Positions 25,463 through 37,843 of a stretch of DNA of 64,000 bases are shown here, piece after piece. The position numbers were made by a program, and so were the translations under genes. The notes beneath the pieces are model-generated. The model had not been told where the DNA came from, did no database searches, and saw only the letters and a list, made by a program, of their open reading frames with translations. Location of the stretch: the NCBI GenBank assembly GCA_027257055.1, contig JAPVLO010000003.1, positions 9,613,501-9,677,500 of the forward strand, read 5' to 3'. The DNA is from Cephalopachus bancanus. Lineage: Eukaryota > Chordata > Mammalia > Primates > Tarsiidae. Numbering within the stretch: position 1 is the first letter of the stretch; each line of letters starts with the position of its first letter.

Positions 25463-26185
25463 ATAGAAGAGTTGGAGAAGCAGATGTTAGGAGTAGAAAT
25501 GCAAAAGTTGTTTTTTTCCCCTGCATAAATCAGGGAGGTATTTCCTGCTTTGAGTGTTTTCTAGTCACCCACTAGAGCAGCTTTGGACCACTCTTCCAAT
25601 CTCCCCATCTATCCTGTCTTCCTTCTTTAGGGGAGCATGTGGATTTCTTCATATCGGCACCTCACTATTAGTTAAGGGTACTGTCTACATGAGAGGCTCT
25701 CTGGGCCCTTGAAAAAGCAGGCAGAAATCCTTAAGGGAGTTTAAAATTCTTTTAAGATTTTATTCCAGTGAAGCATGAGTTATAGTCAGACATCAAACTG
25801 TGGCCCGTATTTTCAGACTGAAGAAAGAGGAAATTTCATAACTGATTAGTAAAGAAAGGAGAAAAGTCAGCTCCCTACCCCACCCTACCTCTCCAAGAAA
25901 AGCTTTAAACAACATCCACAGTAGTGACATGGAGAGGTCACTGGTGGAAATTTCCTTATTGGGTAGAAAAAGTCCTAAGTTCACTGTAACTATCTAAATA
26001 TGCTTGTCCTTTTGTCATATAAGTATGACTTAAACAGAATATACTGACCTTCATGTATAAATCCAACCCACCCATCCCATTAGCTAGGATTATAATTTGG
26101 GTTAGTCATTGTTTGAGGAATACGCGTGAAATCATCTTGTGTGCATTAAAGGAAACATTGAAAAGAAGACTTGGGGGCTAATACG

Positions 26186-26221
26186 GCAGATAGAATGGGT
26201 CCGGCGGACCATTCTACCTGC
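26186..26221. repeat. 36-base near-perfect inverted repeat
   Basis: The left arm gcagatagaatgggtccg and the right arm cggaccattctacctgc are complementary except for one A/G difference and one extra G. The loop is essentially absent. It is CpG-containing in an AT-rich neighbourhood. Confidence 0.9.
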
Positions 26222-27718
26222 CACTAGAAAATGTGAGCACCCTCTTTATTTGCCATGTTGACATCCGGTCATGACTTTTCTTCATAAATGATATTAGATG
26301 CCATATACACAGGAATGTGACGTTAATAGAACAGCTTTGGGGCTGGTGACTTCAGATAGACAATTCGAGATTTTTCCCATTATCTAGGTGTCAGTAGTCT
26401 GTGCTCAGAAACTTCGTTTTTTTAGCCCCTCTTGTTTTTACCTGCTGTGATTTTCAGAGATGATCACCTGGGGGAAGTTACCTTTCTTCTATTAATGTTG
26501 CCTTAGTGCTACTAGATTGTATGGTGGTTGTTGAGGTCTTCTGATTTCTTCCCTTCAAAAAGGGACTAAGAGCTCCATAATGAAGTTTCAAGTATACTAT
26601 CTCAGAATATTGACCACTGAGTGCACTTCTAATAGATTTTGCACCTAAATGAAGTAAGTTCAGCAGGTCGTTAGCCAATTTGTAGAGGAAAAAACTTTAC
26701 AACTAACAAAAAGGCGAGAAAAGGGCATCAAAGTGACAGGGGCTCCCCAAAACAACCAAAGACAACAGCATATCTTCTGAAGACCAAAGGTCCAACTTTA
26801 CTTCCTGACTGGCACAATCTTTCTGAACTCCTTGAGTTTAGAATAGAGCTCCTAAAATAAGGCAGCCAAATTTAAAGACCAGTCAATACCATAGGGACCT
26901 GATAATGATCTCTCAGGCACTAAGTCTTCACATCAGTGGCAAGCTCAGCACAGTGTATGGGGTGATAAGAACAGGAAACATGATGTCTTTCTGTTGCACT
27001 ACCCTCTGGAGCATCTGTATTTAAAAAAAAAACAAACAGGAAACACACATCAGTGTGTCTTGATTTCTCACTGTTGTGCAATGCAGCATGAGAAGTATGT
27101 TGGGGTGCCACATATTTCTCAATCCAATGCCTTTTTTTCCCTTGCCATTTGCATCCTATTTCATAGTGCCAAAATGAATTTTTGTCATCTTGTCTTTGTC
27201 CATTTGCAAAGTGGAGGATCACAGTTAAGCCTTCCATGAATTCCATAGATTGGGATCTTTATCTTACCACTATTTGGGGTTTTTTTCTTATTACAGTGTC
27301 ACTACACTGTATTCATGTGGGGAAACAAACATGTAGGTGCTTGAACATGCCCCCACAGACACAGTTGTAGTCCTAGTATTTGTGACTGTATTGTCACAGG
27401 GCAGACTTTACAGATGGAGCATTATGCTCTCAGAGGACTTTAAAAATATGTATATTAAGCAATTAACTTTCTGGAGTTATCAAATCTTGCTGGGAAATTA
27501 ACTTCCAAGAGCTCTGAATTGGATGGAATTCCATCTGGCTTCAGAGTACAATGAGCCTATATGAAATGGAGCTTTGAAATGTTTTTCTTGTGCAGAAATA
27601 TGAACTAGAAAAAAAAAGTGCTGATCTAATGCTAAGTTTTCTCTGTGTACTGACTCAGTTGCCAGAATCATAATGAAAACTGTATTTTAGTCTAACAAAT
27701 GTATAGAATTTTTAATGT

Positions 27719-27728
27719 AATAAATAAA
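27719..27728 (+). promoter_or_regulatory. Distal overlapping poly(A) signals
   Basis: Two AATAAA hexamers overlap here. A GT-rich element ('tgttattgtctactgtgt') follows at about 27747-27764, the usual arrangement for an efficient cleavage and polyadenylation site. It is the best candidate for the distal end of the SLC44A1 mRNA. Confidence 0.5.
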
Positions 27729-28186
27729 ATTTTATAGGAAAGAATGTTATTGTCTACTGTGTTCTAACACTTTCCCATGCCCAGGGTGGTGACTAATAGA
27801 ATCATGGGCAGCATCTTCATTTCCAGTTAGGTCAGTGTGCTGCAAGGATGCCCCAGAACTTCGCGGCTTTTCCTTTCTATCTCTCAGCATGCTCCGGGGT
27901 CCTTGGAGTATGAAATATAAATGTACTAAAACCCATTTCTGAAGCACAAAGTTCATTCACTGCCTGACCAGGCTTCATAGCTGGAGTCTGGGTCGCCATG
28001 TGAATGCTAAGATTGCAACTGAATTCAGTCGTCAGGCAGAGTAGAAAAGCCTCCTTTAGACAGTGTCCATCTTGGAAAACTTTCATTGTGCCTGGTACAG
28101 TGCCCTGAACGGGAATTAAAGCCTGGATCTCTACTGAGTTAGTGCATTTGTGAAACTGGCATCGTATTGTTAAGGCAGTTGCTGTG

Positions 28187-28429
28187 CCCCATTAAAGTTT
28201 GGAACAACTAAGCTTTTTATTTATTTATCGAGCAATCAAGCTACTTATTTACTTATTTGATTCAGGGTCTCACTCTGTACCCCATTAGAGTTTGGAACAA
28301 TCAGGCTTTTTATTTTGTTTTATTTATCGAGCAATCAAGCTGTTTATTTGAGATGGGGTCTCACTCTGTGCTCCATTGAAGTTTGGAACAATCAACCTTT
28401 TTATTTTATGTATCGAACAGTCAAGCTGT

Positions 28430-28472
<43 letters not shown>

Positions 28473-28505
28473 CCTATCTAGAGCTGGGCTTTCACTCTGT
28501 CACTC
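28187..28505 (+). repeat. Three tandem copies of a roughly 92-bp unit
   Basis: Copies begin at 28187, 28280 and 28371, each with '(c/t)ccatt(a/g)(a/g)agtttggaacaa', then 'ctttttatt', 'atcga(g/a)ca(a/g)tcaagct' and '(t)ctcactctgt'. The third copy merges into an Alu and holds a tetranucleotide expansion. Confidence 0.9.
28431..28477 (+). repeat. (TATC)n microsatellite
   Basis: About eleven TATC units with one TACC interruption near the end, inside the third tandem unit. Confidence 0.95.
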
Positions 28506-28782
28506 AGGCTGGAGTGCAGTGGCATGAGCATGACAATCATGCTCACAGCAGCCTCAAACTCCTGGTCTTAGGCAATCCTTCCGCCTCAGATTCCTGAGTA
28601 GCTGGGACTACAGGAGCACAGCACTATGCCCTGCTAATTTTTTAACTTTTAAAAATTTTTTGTAGAAATTAGGTTTTGCTTCGTTGCCTTGTCTGGTCTT
28701 GAACTCCTGGACTCAAACAATCTGCCCTCCTCAGCCTCCCAAAGTGCTGGGATTACAAGCATGAGATACCGCGCCCAGCCAC
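28480..28782 (-). mobile_element. Alu beside a tandem triplication
   Basis: Reverse dimer from 'gagctgggctttcactctgt' to 'taccgcgcccagcc'. Its head is preceded by a TATC tract and by two extra copies of flank plus Alu head. Confidence 0.92.
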
Positions 28783-29409
28783 AGCCAAACTTTTTAAAAC
28801 CTAATAATTTTAAGGAATCCATTAGGAATGAAGGAGGGGAAGTTCTTAAGTGGTAGACCATATGCAATACCAATATACCTCTCCTAATTTGTAATTTTGG
28901 GTTTTTCTTGAGAGGCTGCACTATATAAACAGCCCTTTATTACCAAATGTGAGTAATGCCCGGACGATAGTCCTGGTTGTTTATACCATCCTGCCAAAAG
29001 GAGTTGTTCCAGAATATTTGTGAGGAGTCCTTAAACACGAGAAGTGTTTGAGATCCTGAAAGATATTAACCAGTTAGGACTGTTTATGTTTTTTGAGTGA
29101 TTCTGATGCAGATATACACAATTTCTGTTATATAGACCACCTAGTGATTAAAGAGCCTGTGAAAAGCCTCACATCATCTGAAAGGTATCCAAAAGTCTTT
29201 TCTCTCTGTTTGGCCATGGGAAATATACTCTGTACCTAGCCTCAAATTTTAGAAAATAAAAATCTAGGGGATTCTTTCAGAAGACACAATATTTGTGCAC
29301 CCCAGTTTAATATGTAAGTAGTGATTAAAATTTGAGCTGCTTCAAATGGCTGTACAGCTCAAAGCTCTCACAGATGTTGAAAGGTTCAGAAGGAAGCCAG
29401 TATCTTTTG

Positions 29410-29686
29410 AGGCTCTTTGAGATAGGAGTCTCACTGTCACCCAGGCTGGAGTGCAGTCCGTGATAGCCTCAACCGGCTGGGCTCAGGGTGATCCTTCCGC
29501 CTCAGCCTTCCAGCTAGCTGGTACACAGCCAGCTGATTTATTTATTTATTTGTTTGTTTGTTTGTTTTAGAGACGAGATCTCGCCAAGTTTCCCAGGTTG
29601 GTCTCGAACCCCTGGGCTCAGGCAGTCCTCTTGCCTCGGCCTCCCAAAGTGCTGGGATTATAGAGATGAGCCACGATGCCTGGTGC
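29410..29686 (-). mobile_element. Alu with internal deletion
   Basis: Reverse Alu with short losses ('gtgcagtccgtgatagcctc' and 'gctggtacacagccagctga') and a TTTA/TTTG tract in the middle linker. Confidence 0.9.
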
Positions 29687-30587
29687 GTTCATGCCTCTTC
29701 ACATTTTTTTTTCCCTTAGTTGTGGCAAATAGTAGTGAAAGTAGGAAATACTTTGCGCTTTTAATCTGATATTGTGCCTCATTTACCGTCCAAATTCTGA
29801 GAAAAATAACTTCAGGAGATTTACCTGAGTTACATTTAGGATTCCAAAAAAAGTAAAGCTAACCTATTAGATAATTTCATGGGCTTATCAGCAATTTCTG
29901 TGGAAATCTTAAAGCTTTTCAGGTATTTATTTTTTTATTTTTTTTGAGTTGGTATTTATTTACAAGCTTCCTGACCAGGTCTGTCAGACTTAGAGGGGCG
30001 ACAGTAAGAAATTGCCTTTAAGGCAAAACAAAGAGGCTTTCAGTCAGCCTCACGTTGCATCTTATAACCTCACACTGGGAGATGGCATATTAGTATTTAT
30101 GGTTGGTCTCTCCATCTTCCAAAAAGGATTCTTACAGCATACAACAAAATAAAACAAATGTAACACAAAAAAAGTTAACAAAATAATAAATAGGCAATTG
30201 AAAATTGAGAAAAGGAAATTAGCTATATTAGAAATCCTAGGTTGGGCGTAAGGCTGAATTTCAAGCTTTCTTTCAGTCCTGGCAAAGAAAAAAAATCAAA
30301 GCTTTTAATGTTAAAAGGAAGCATAAATAGAAGTTCAATGGGAAGGACTGGGCGGGCATTCACAATGATGTTAATAATATTTAATAAAATAATGTTCACA
30401 GCACAGTGAAAAGGGGTAAAGCAATATTTATAGGACAATCTCATGTATATAAAATAAATATTCTTATACATATTAAAATGAAAGTATAGTAGATGCTGTC
30501 TTAGCAAATTCTGTAGTCACTGGTAGTTGACTAGTTAACTGAAAAATTTGATTAAGGAGGAGAGTCATTAAAAAATGAAAAACAAAT

Positions 30588-31030
<443 letters not shown>

Positions 31031-31058
31031 TGATTTCTTTAAAATGGATCAGAATTTT

Positions 31059-31345
31059 GCTGGGTGCGGTGGCTCACGCTTGTAATCCCAGCAATTTGGG
31101 TGGCCAAGGCGAGAGGATTGCCTGAGCCCAGGCGTTCGAGGCCAGCTTGTCTCTACAATAAATAAAAAAATTAGCCAGGCGCAGTGGCATGCACTTGTGG
31201 TTCCAGCTACTTGGAAGGCTGAGGTGGAAGGATCGCCTGAGCCCACTAGGTCGAGGCTGTGGTGACCGTGAGCGTGCCACTGCACTTCAGCCTGGGCGAC
31301 AGAGTGAAGCTCCAACTCAAAAATAAATAAGTAAATACATTTTTT
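31059..31345 (+). mobile_element. Alu with short deletion
   Basis: Sense dimer. The left monomer lacks about 25 bases around 'ggccagcttgtctctacaat'. The A-rich tail is at 31319-31345. Confidence 0.92.
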
Positions 31346-31358
31346 AAAAAGTGGATCA

Positions 31359-31655
31359 AGGCCAGGCTCGGTCACTCAGCTTGTAATCTCAGCACTTTGG
31401 GAGGCTGGGGTGAGTGGATTGTCTGAGCCCGCGCATTCGAGAACTGCCTGGGCAACTTGGTGAGACCTCATCGCTATAATACATCAAAAATTAGCTGGGC
31501 ATGGTAGTGGGCGCCTGCATTTCTGGCTGCTTGGAAGGCTGAGGCCCAAGGATCCCGTGAGCCCAGCAGGTCGAGGTTGCGGTGGCCCGGAGCATGCCAC
31601 TGCACTCCAGTCTGGGTGACAGAGTGAGACTCCAACTCTAAAATAAAATAAAATG
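31359..31655 (+). mobile_element. Alu directly behind another Alu
   Basis: Perfect target duplication aaaagtggatca at 31347-31358 and 31656-31667. It is inserted a few bases after the tail of the previous Alu, in the same orientation. Confidence 0.95.
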
Positions 31656-32684
31656 AAAAGTGGATCAGGCATTTAGAGATACTTATGAAGCCCACTGGGT
31701 ATAGATTCCTAGGTTTTTATAATTTCTTTCCAGTGTTCATATTTGTCACCCACACATAACTTGAAAGTAGTTGTTTTAGCATTTAAGCCTTTATTGAATC
31801 TTTCCAAGGCATTGAACTTTTCGGAGCATTAGTTTTCCTGGAAACTACTCTTTTCATATTCTTTGTTTTTATCAGTACACATCATATTTAAATAATTGTA
31901 TAAGTAGCGTAATTACCACATCTGGCGTAATATGTTAGAATATACACACCTGACTTGCTAAGCACGACCTACTGATGCTGAGAACAGAGTACACAGGCCC
32001 CTGGGGGCAGGCCCTTCTAAGGAACAAAGGAACAGTTTGACATCAGCCAGTACATCCTTCATCGGGTTGGAGAATGTCAGCTAATCTGGCCGGATGATTA
32101 AGTGAAAGTTACTAAAACCGCTCTCTTTACTAAAAATGATAATTATGGTTGTCTCTGTCTTGTGGGATTATAGGTAGTAAGTTTTTTTTCTTTGCTTATT
32201 TGTATGTTTAAAATATTCTATTGTTTTTAATGTGAAAAACTTACATTAAAAATAAATAACTAGGTAAGATAATGAAATGATAGTAACTAAACCAGTGTGA
32301 TAATAGACCAAGAGAATAAAAGAGGTTTCCAAACAAATCCTATTATTTATAAGAATTTAATACAAGCTGAGACTATACCTCAAATGTATGAGGAAGGAAA
32401 GAATCTGTGTAATAAATGGTATTTAGGACGATTGGCTTTCAGTTTGAAAACAAATCTAAGTCAAATCTGAATGGATTCGGGATTTTTTTTTTTTTAATTA
32501 GACAAGGGAAGGGTCGGGAAGAAGTGCGAGGATTTAGAAGGATTAGAAAAAAAAATAACAAAGGGTAGACTGGTGGGGTTTGTGAGAGCCACATCTCACA
32601 TTTTGTGGAAAATCTGATGAGGCCCATTTCAGATGCCATTTCGTACGCATGTCCACAGCAGTGTGCTAAGGTATCCACTTTCAT

Positions 32685-33240
32685 TCAACAAGTATTTCCT
32701 GGGACCTCTTCTGGTCAGCCAGTTATATTCTGGGAGCTCAGTGGTAAATGCTTCCTAATCTTTAAGTAGCTCACAGCCTAATGAGGGCAGCAGATAGCAG
32801 TGAGGCTTATAAGTAGAGGATACTTTGGGGCACATGAGAAGATGTGCGGTCATTAGGAGAAACTATCTCAGCTGAGTCCTGAGGGATGCACAGGAATGAA
32901 CCGGATGATACGCGTGGGGGGTGATTCTACACAAAGAATAAAATATAGCATGGGCAATTACATAGCAACAGGAGGAAACACAAGTCGTTCAGGATGTCCG
33001 GAGCAAAAAATATGTGGATGGTCAGCAACAAGTGACCCCTGAGAGGACACAGGAGTCGTGCATGTGTGTTCAGACCTAAACTAGGTTGTGGGGAACCTGT
33101 GACAGGTTCTAAGCAGAGGAGTCAGCTAGCTGTGTAGAGACTGGCTGGAAGTTAGAAACCTAGAACAGGAAGTCTTGGGAGAGAGCCAGGGCCTAAGAGG
33201 AAGATGGGGAGAGGACGCGAGTGGGAAATTCAACAGGCCT
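32685..33240 (-). mobile_element. L2-type fragment
   Basis: It starts 'caacaagtatttcctggg', then 'agctcacagcctaatgaggg' and 'ttctaagcagaggagtcag', the reverse-complement order of an L2 3' region. It is diverged. Confidence 0.5.
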
Positions 33241-34134
33241 AGGACTAATTACATGGGGTGGGGTGGGAATAAATCACAGAGGCCTGCACTCTGGATCCGG
33301 ATGATGTATGACACCTCTTTGAAGATAGAGGCTTTGATGGTCAAATTCATCTAGGCTCTGATTCTCTAATTCATTGAAAATTGGAAATATTTACCTTTTT
33401 CTGCCCAGGGTTAGCTGTGTAAAAACCACTGTAACAATAAGGGGCCAGTTAGAGAAGAGTTGGAGGTGGTCTTGAAAATATTTCTCTGTGCCAACACAAA
33501 TGTTCTCCACTCGTTGATAATAAAATCACCCCGGTTTCTGTTTTCCGTTAAGAGTTCCCGACCCAACAGTGGCTTGAGTTGCTTAGGTAGCTGCAGAGAC
33601 TCTGTCTCAGTGGCTCCAACTCTGTTCTTCTCCGTTGTTCTCTTAACCATACGTGTGCTTCCATGCTAATGTGCAATAACATGCAATGTGTGTTTGGTGT
33701 ATATGTATATATTTATGTCCCGCTTCTTTTCCAAAAAGGCATATATAAAAAAAGATGATTAAAATTAAAATATCAAAGACATAAACAGGAGGAAACAAAT
33801 ATGCAAGACTCTAGGATGAATAGGGTCACAGTACATTGAGGACTTACAGCTTTCGGCTTTTTAGTAACCTGAAAAGAAAGAAAAACACCAAAATTGATAA
33901 AATTTTGTTCCCTGGTAGAAGGTATATGCATTCTTCGTTACTATGAAAGCAAAAATCACTTACAGATGGCTGTCAGATTGGGATTTGCAGATGCTGATCT
34001 GGTGAAGTCCTAGCATGTAACTTCCTAATACCTTACCTGAAGTTGTTACCTCATGCCTTATTTGGCTCTGCCTCTATTATGAGTTACAGGACATTTCCTT
34101 AAGTGTAAATAAAACAGAAAGATAGTCTTTGTGT

Positions 34135-34645
34135 ATGCCAAAGACATTTACTGAGTTCTCTTGTGGCTAAGGGATGCAGAAATAAGAGAGAGAGACAGTC
34201 TCCGCCGCCCCACCCCCCCAATCTCATTATGTAAGAGAACTACCTGTGGATTGGGGTAGGGAGGTGGGGATGTAATAAGTCAATAAACCTTTGGGGAAAG
34301 GGAGGTAGAGAGTGTTCCAAGTGGGAGGAGCAGCATGTGTGAAGAAATGATATGTCCATGAATCTGTCCTGAAGAGTAGGTGTAGGGATATGAAATTGGA
34401 GAAGTCAACCGGAATTATATCTTCAGGGTCTTGTGGGTCATACTAAGGGTCTTGATTTTATGCTGAAGAAAATGGGAACACATTGAAAGACACTAAGCAG
34501 GGGCATGCTTGATGATATTTGCATTTAGGGGAAAAAGTCACCCTGACAGCAGTGGGGAGTATGGTATGGGATGAGTTGCTTCTGGGTCAGGAAAACCAAT
34601 GAGGAAACTCCTGCAATTAGCTAAGTGATGTAGAATGAGGGCTCT
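34135..34645 (-). mobile_element. L2-type fragment
   Basis: The segments 'gattttatgctgaagaaaat' and 'ctaagcaggggcatgcttga' followed by 'accctgacagcagtgggga' match a reverse-complement L2 3' region. Confidence 0.55.
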
Positions 34646-34879
34646 AACTAGGACGCTGTCAATAAGAAGAGAGAAAGGGATATATTTAAGAACTAATAAT
34701 GAAGAGGGAGCATCATCAGAACTGGATGATTAATTGGTATAAGAGGCCAAGTGACAGGAAGATGGGAATCAAGGGTGAATCATACAATACTGCATTGAAA
34801 ATTATTGTACTTATCACCTGGAAAGAAACATGTGAAGATGAGAGTCCTGTTTACTTTAGACAGGATAAAATAACAGGGA

Positions 34880-35025
34880 CAAGCCCTGAACTAGGAATTG
34901 GAATATTTAGATTTATCCCAAACTCCTCCATTTTTCTATTTCTTTCTCTGCCTCAGTTTCATTGTTTATAAGATGGAATATGCTCAGCCTATGCTGTGGA
35001 ATTATGATAAATAAATGAAGTAGGG
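34880..35025 (+). mobile_element. MIR fragment
   Basis: It contains 'ctctgcctcagtttcattg' followed by 'tataagatggaatatgctca', a diverged MIR core and 3' part. Confidence 0.5.
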
Positions 35026-35079
35026 GATAGGATTATGCTTTGAAAGCAGTTAAATATATCATCTGCTGCCTTAAGGAGC

Positions 35080-35265
35080 CGGTGTAGTATAAGGAAGAGA
35101 ACAAGGGTCCAGGGGTTATGGATGTAGGTTTGAATCTGTTTCTGCCACTTGCTGTATAAGCCGGGTAACCTGGGAAAGCCACAGAACCTTTCTGAGACTA
35201 TCTTCCCTTTTTAAAATGAGAATAATAACATTTTGTAGGTATTTTGTGAGACTTAAGACAGTTTT
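35080..35265 (+). mobile_element. MIR fragment
   Basis: The motifs 'ggtttgaatctgtttctgcc' and 'taaaatgagaataataac' are those of a MIR core. Confidence 0.7.
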
Positions 35266-35384
35266 TTCACTCATTAAATTCAGTAATATTTACTGAATAC
35301 CTACTATGTATTAGAAGCTTAGAATATATAATTGAACACAGCAAGCTAGCGTCTCCACTCCAGTTTTATGTATAAAAGCTAATG

Positions 35385-35502
35385 GACAGCCAGATGTGAG
35401 GAGGATAATTTGAGCCCAGGAGTTCCAGGCTGCAGTGAGCTATGATCCCACCACTGCACTCCAGCATGGGGGACAGAGCGAGATCCCATCTCTAAATAAA
35501 AA
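35385..35502 (+). mobile_element. Right Alu monomer fragment
   Basis: It contains 'tttgagcccaggagttcc', 'tgcagtgagctatgatccc' and 'actgcactccagcatggggg'. The 5' part is missing. Confidence 0.75.
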
Positions 35503-35646
35503 AACTAATGGTGGGTGATGTGACTGAAATGGCAGAGTAGGAAATTCTAAAACTCCATCCTTCCACAAAAGCATTGATTAAGTTGGCAAAGACTGTCAAG
35601 TCAACTTCAGCCAAACTCTGGAAAAATTCTCATTTAAAAAACGTAT

Positions 35647-35945
35647 AAGCCAGGCTCGGTGGCTCAGCCTGTAATCCCGCGCTTTGGGAGGCTGAGGTGA
35701 GTGGATTGCCTGAGCCCGCGGGTTTGAGACCCGCCTGGGCAACTTGGCGAGACCTCATCTCTACAATAAATAAAAAATGAGCCGGGAGTGGTAGCGCGCG
35801 TCTGTAGTTCCAGCTACTTGGAAGGCTGAGGCAGAAGGATCGCCAGAGCCCAGCAGGTCGAGTCTGCAGTGGCCGGGAGCGGCCACTGTACTCCAGCCTG
35901 GACGGCAGAGTGAGACTCCAACTCAAAAAAAAAAAAAAAAAAAAA
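35647..35945 (+). mobile_element. Alu, strepsirrhine type
   Basis: Sense dimer from 'gccaggctcggtggctcagc' with a run of about 20 A at the end, 'gtata' repeating on both sides. Confidence 0.95.
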
Positions 35946-36567
35946 GTATAACACCTAGATTAATGCTAAATGAAGACATCTCAGTAAGAGAGCATTGAGG
36001 CATTTTAACTGAACTGAATACCATCCCCACTCACCAGTTCAGCAGCAGCTGTGGGGATGGTAGCTTATGTTTCTGATCCAGTGCCAGAGTGGGCAATATG
36101 GAGTTTGTTCTAAAAGAAAAAAGTTGTGGTCTTAAGTTTTGACCTGTCTGGTGGCTTTCTGAAAGATCAGCTCAGAGCTTTGTCTTTGTTTCACCTGCTT
36201 CAGAAGCTTCTTAAGGCTGAAGTGACACTCTCAGGTGACATTTGTCGAATGCATTTAAAGGCAAATATAGCAGTAGCAACCTGGGGTAAAGAATCACATG
36301 TGACAAGCAGCACACAGATGGAAAGCAAGGGGCTGGGAAGGGCGAACATGAAGGAATAGGGCTTTGAAAAGCTCCTGAATATGCCAGGAAATCTTGAAGG
36401 CCACACAATTGTCCAGGGCTAGACACAAAAAGAACAATAAGCATTCACCTCTGGCAAACATTTAGAATGCAAGCAGGAAGTAAAGGTTAAAGCAGAATTG
36501 TAAACAGTCTTGATGATTGTTTCACCACTCAGAGTGCATGTGCAAAGACTGGGAGATTATCTCTTTT

Positions 36568-36877
36568 TTGTTTATTTGTTTTGAGCCAGGGTCTCACTCT
36601 GTTGCCCAGGCTGGAATGCACTGGCAGCATCAATGCACTGGCTCACCTCAGCCTTGACCTCCTGGGCTCAGATGATCCTTCCACTTTAGCCTCCCAAGTA
36701 ACTGGGACCACAGGTGTGCACCACCACATTTGGCTAGTTTTATTTTTATTTTTATTTTTGTAGAGGTGAGGTTGTGCTATGTTACTCAGGCTAGTCTCCA
36801 ACTCCTGGGCTCAAGCAATCTGCCCACCTCGGCCTCCTAAAGTGCTAGATTACAGGTGTGATCTATCACACCTGGCT
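36568..36877 (-). mobile_element. Alu, older
   Basis: Reverse dimer from 'gagccagggtctcactctgt' to 'gatctatcacacctggct'. Confidence 0.92.
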
Positions 36878-36970
36878 AGATGGTCTTTTTTTTTCTTTTG
36901 GCTCCAAATATTTAAGAAAATCTGTCAAGTCACCAGCTGACCACAAACTAACAGAACAGAGACTTCAATG

Positions 36971-36971
36971 A

Positions 36972-37017
<46 letters not shown>
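36971..37017 (+). repeat. (CA)n microsatellite
   Basis: About 23 uninterrupted CA units directly before the L1M element. Confidence 0.97.
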
Positions 37018-37077
37018 CTTTATAAAAAATAGTTTAGAAAAGTCATTAAACAAACAACTAACCCACAACAAACCTTG

Positions 37078-37537
37078 GGGAGGGGGGAGACTCTGATTTC
37101 CAGAGTTGCCACATTATAACATTTCAAATGTTCAGTTTTCAACAAGGCACATAGGGAAGCAATTATAGCCTATTAACAGAAAAAAATTAATAGAAACTGT
37201 CTTTGAAGAAACCCAGGTAATGGGTTTACTAGACAGAGACTTTAAATCAACTATCTTAAATATCTCTCAAAGTGGATAACCAAGGACAAAGAACTAAAAA
37301 AAAATCAAGAGAACAATGTCTTGCTCAATAGAGAATATCAATAAAAAGATAGAAATTATAAAAGGGAATCAAATAGAAATTCTGAGATTGAAAAGTAACT
37401 GATATAAAAAATTTACTAGAGGGATTTAATGGCAGATTTGAGTAGGCAGAAGAATCACCGAATTTGAAGATAGATCAACTGAAATTATCAGTCTGGGGAG
37501 TAGAAAGAAAGAGAAAAGAATAAGGAATAATGAACAG
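37078..37537 (+). mobile_element. L1M element, piece 1 (5' region)
   Basis: This is sense L1M sequence upstream of the ORF2 region ('cgaatttgaagatagatcaa', 'gaaattatcagtctgggga'). It ends at 13 bases duplicated by the Alu insertion at 37538. Confidence 0.7.
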
Positions 37538-37843
37538 TGCTGGGTGCAGTGGTTCAAGTCAGTAATCCCAGCACTTTAGGAGGCTGAGGTGAGAGGATTG
37601 CCTGAGTCCAGGAGTTCAAGACCAACCTGGATAACTTGGTGAGACCTCATCTCTACAATAAATCAAAAAATTAGCTGACCATGGTGGTGTGTGCCTGTAG
37701 GTCTAGCTACTTGGAAGGCTGAGGTAGAAGGATTGCCTGAACCCAGCAGGTCAAGGCTGCGGTGGCTGTGAGCATGCCGCTGCACTCTAGGCTGAGCAAC
37801 AGAGTGAGACTCCAACTCAAAAAAATAAAAAGGAAAGAAAAAA
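37538..37843 (+). mobile_element. Alu inside L1M
   Basis: Target duplication gaataatgaacag (37525-37537) and gaataatgtacag (37844-37856), one mismatch. Confidence 0.95.

Larger units (their letters stand above)
21571..27760 (+). other. Possible extended SLC44A1 3' UTR
   Basis: More than 6 kb separate the two strong poly(A) signals. The stretch carries only two recognised Alus (22851-23160 and 25043-25342) and otherwise looks unique, unlike the repeat-packed sequence beyond 28 kb. A strong 36-base inverted repeat (26186-26221) and an A18/T13 junction (25432-25462) lie inside. Use as a 3' UTR is inference; transcript data would decide. Confidence 0.45.

Noticed and set aside
28431..28477. Short regularly repeated units, considered as a CRISPR-like array.
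   Set aside because: The TATC and CA tracts are microsatellites without spacers, in a vertebrate genome.
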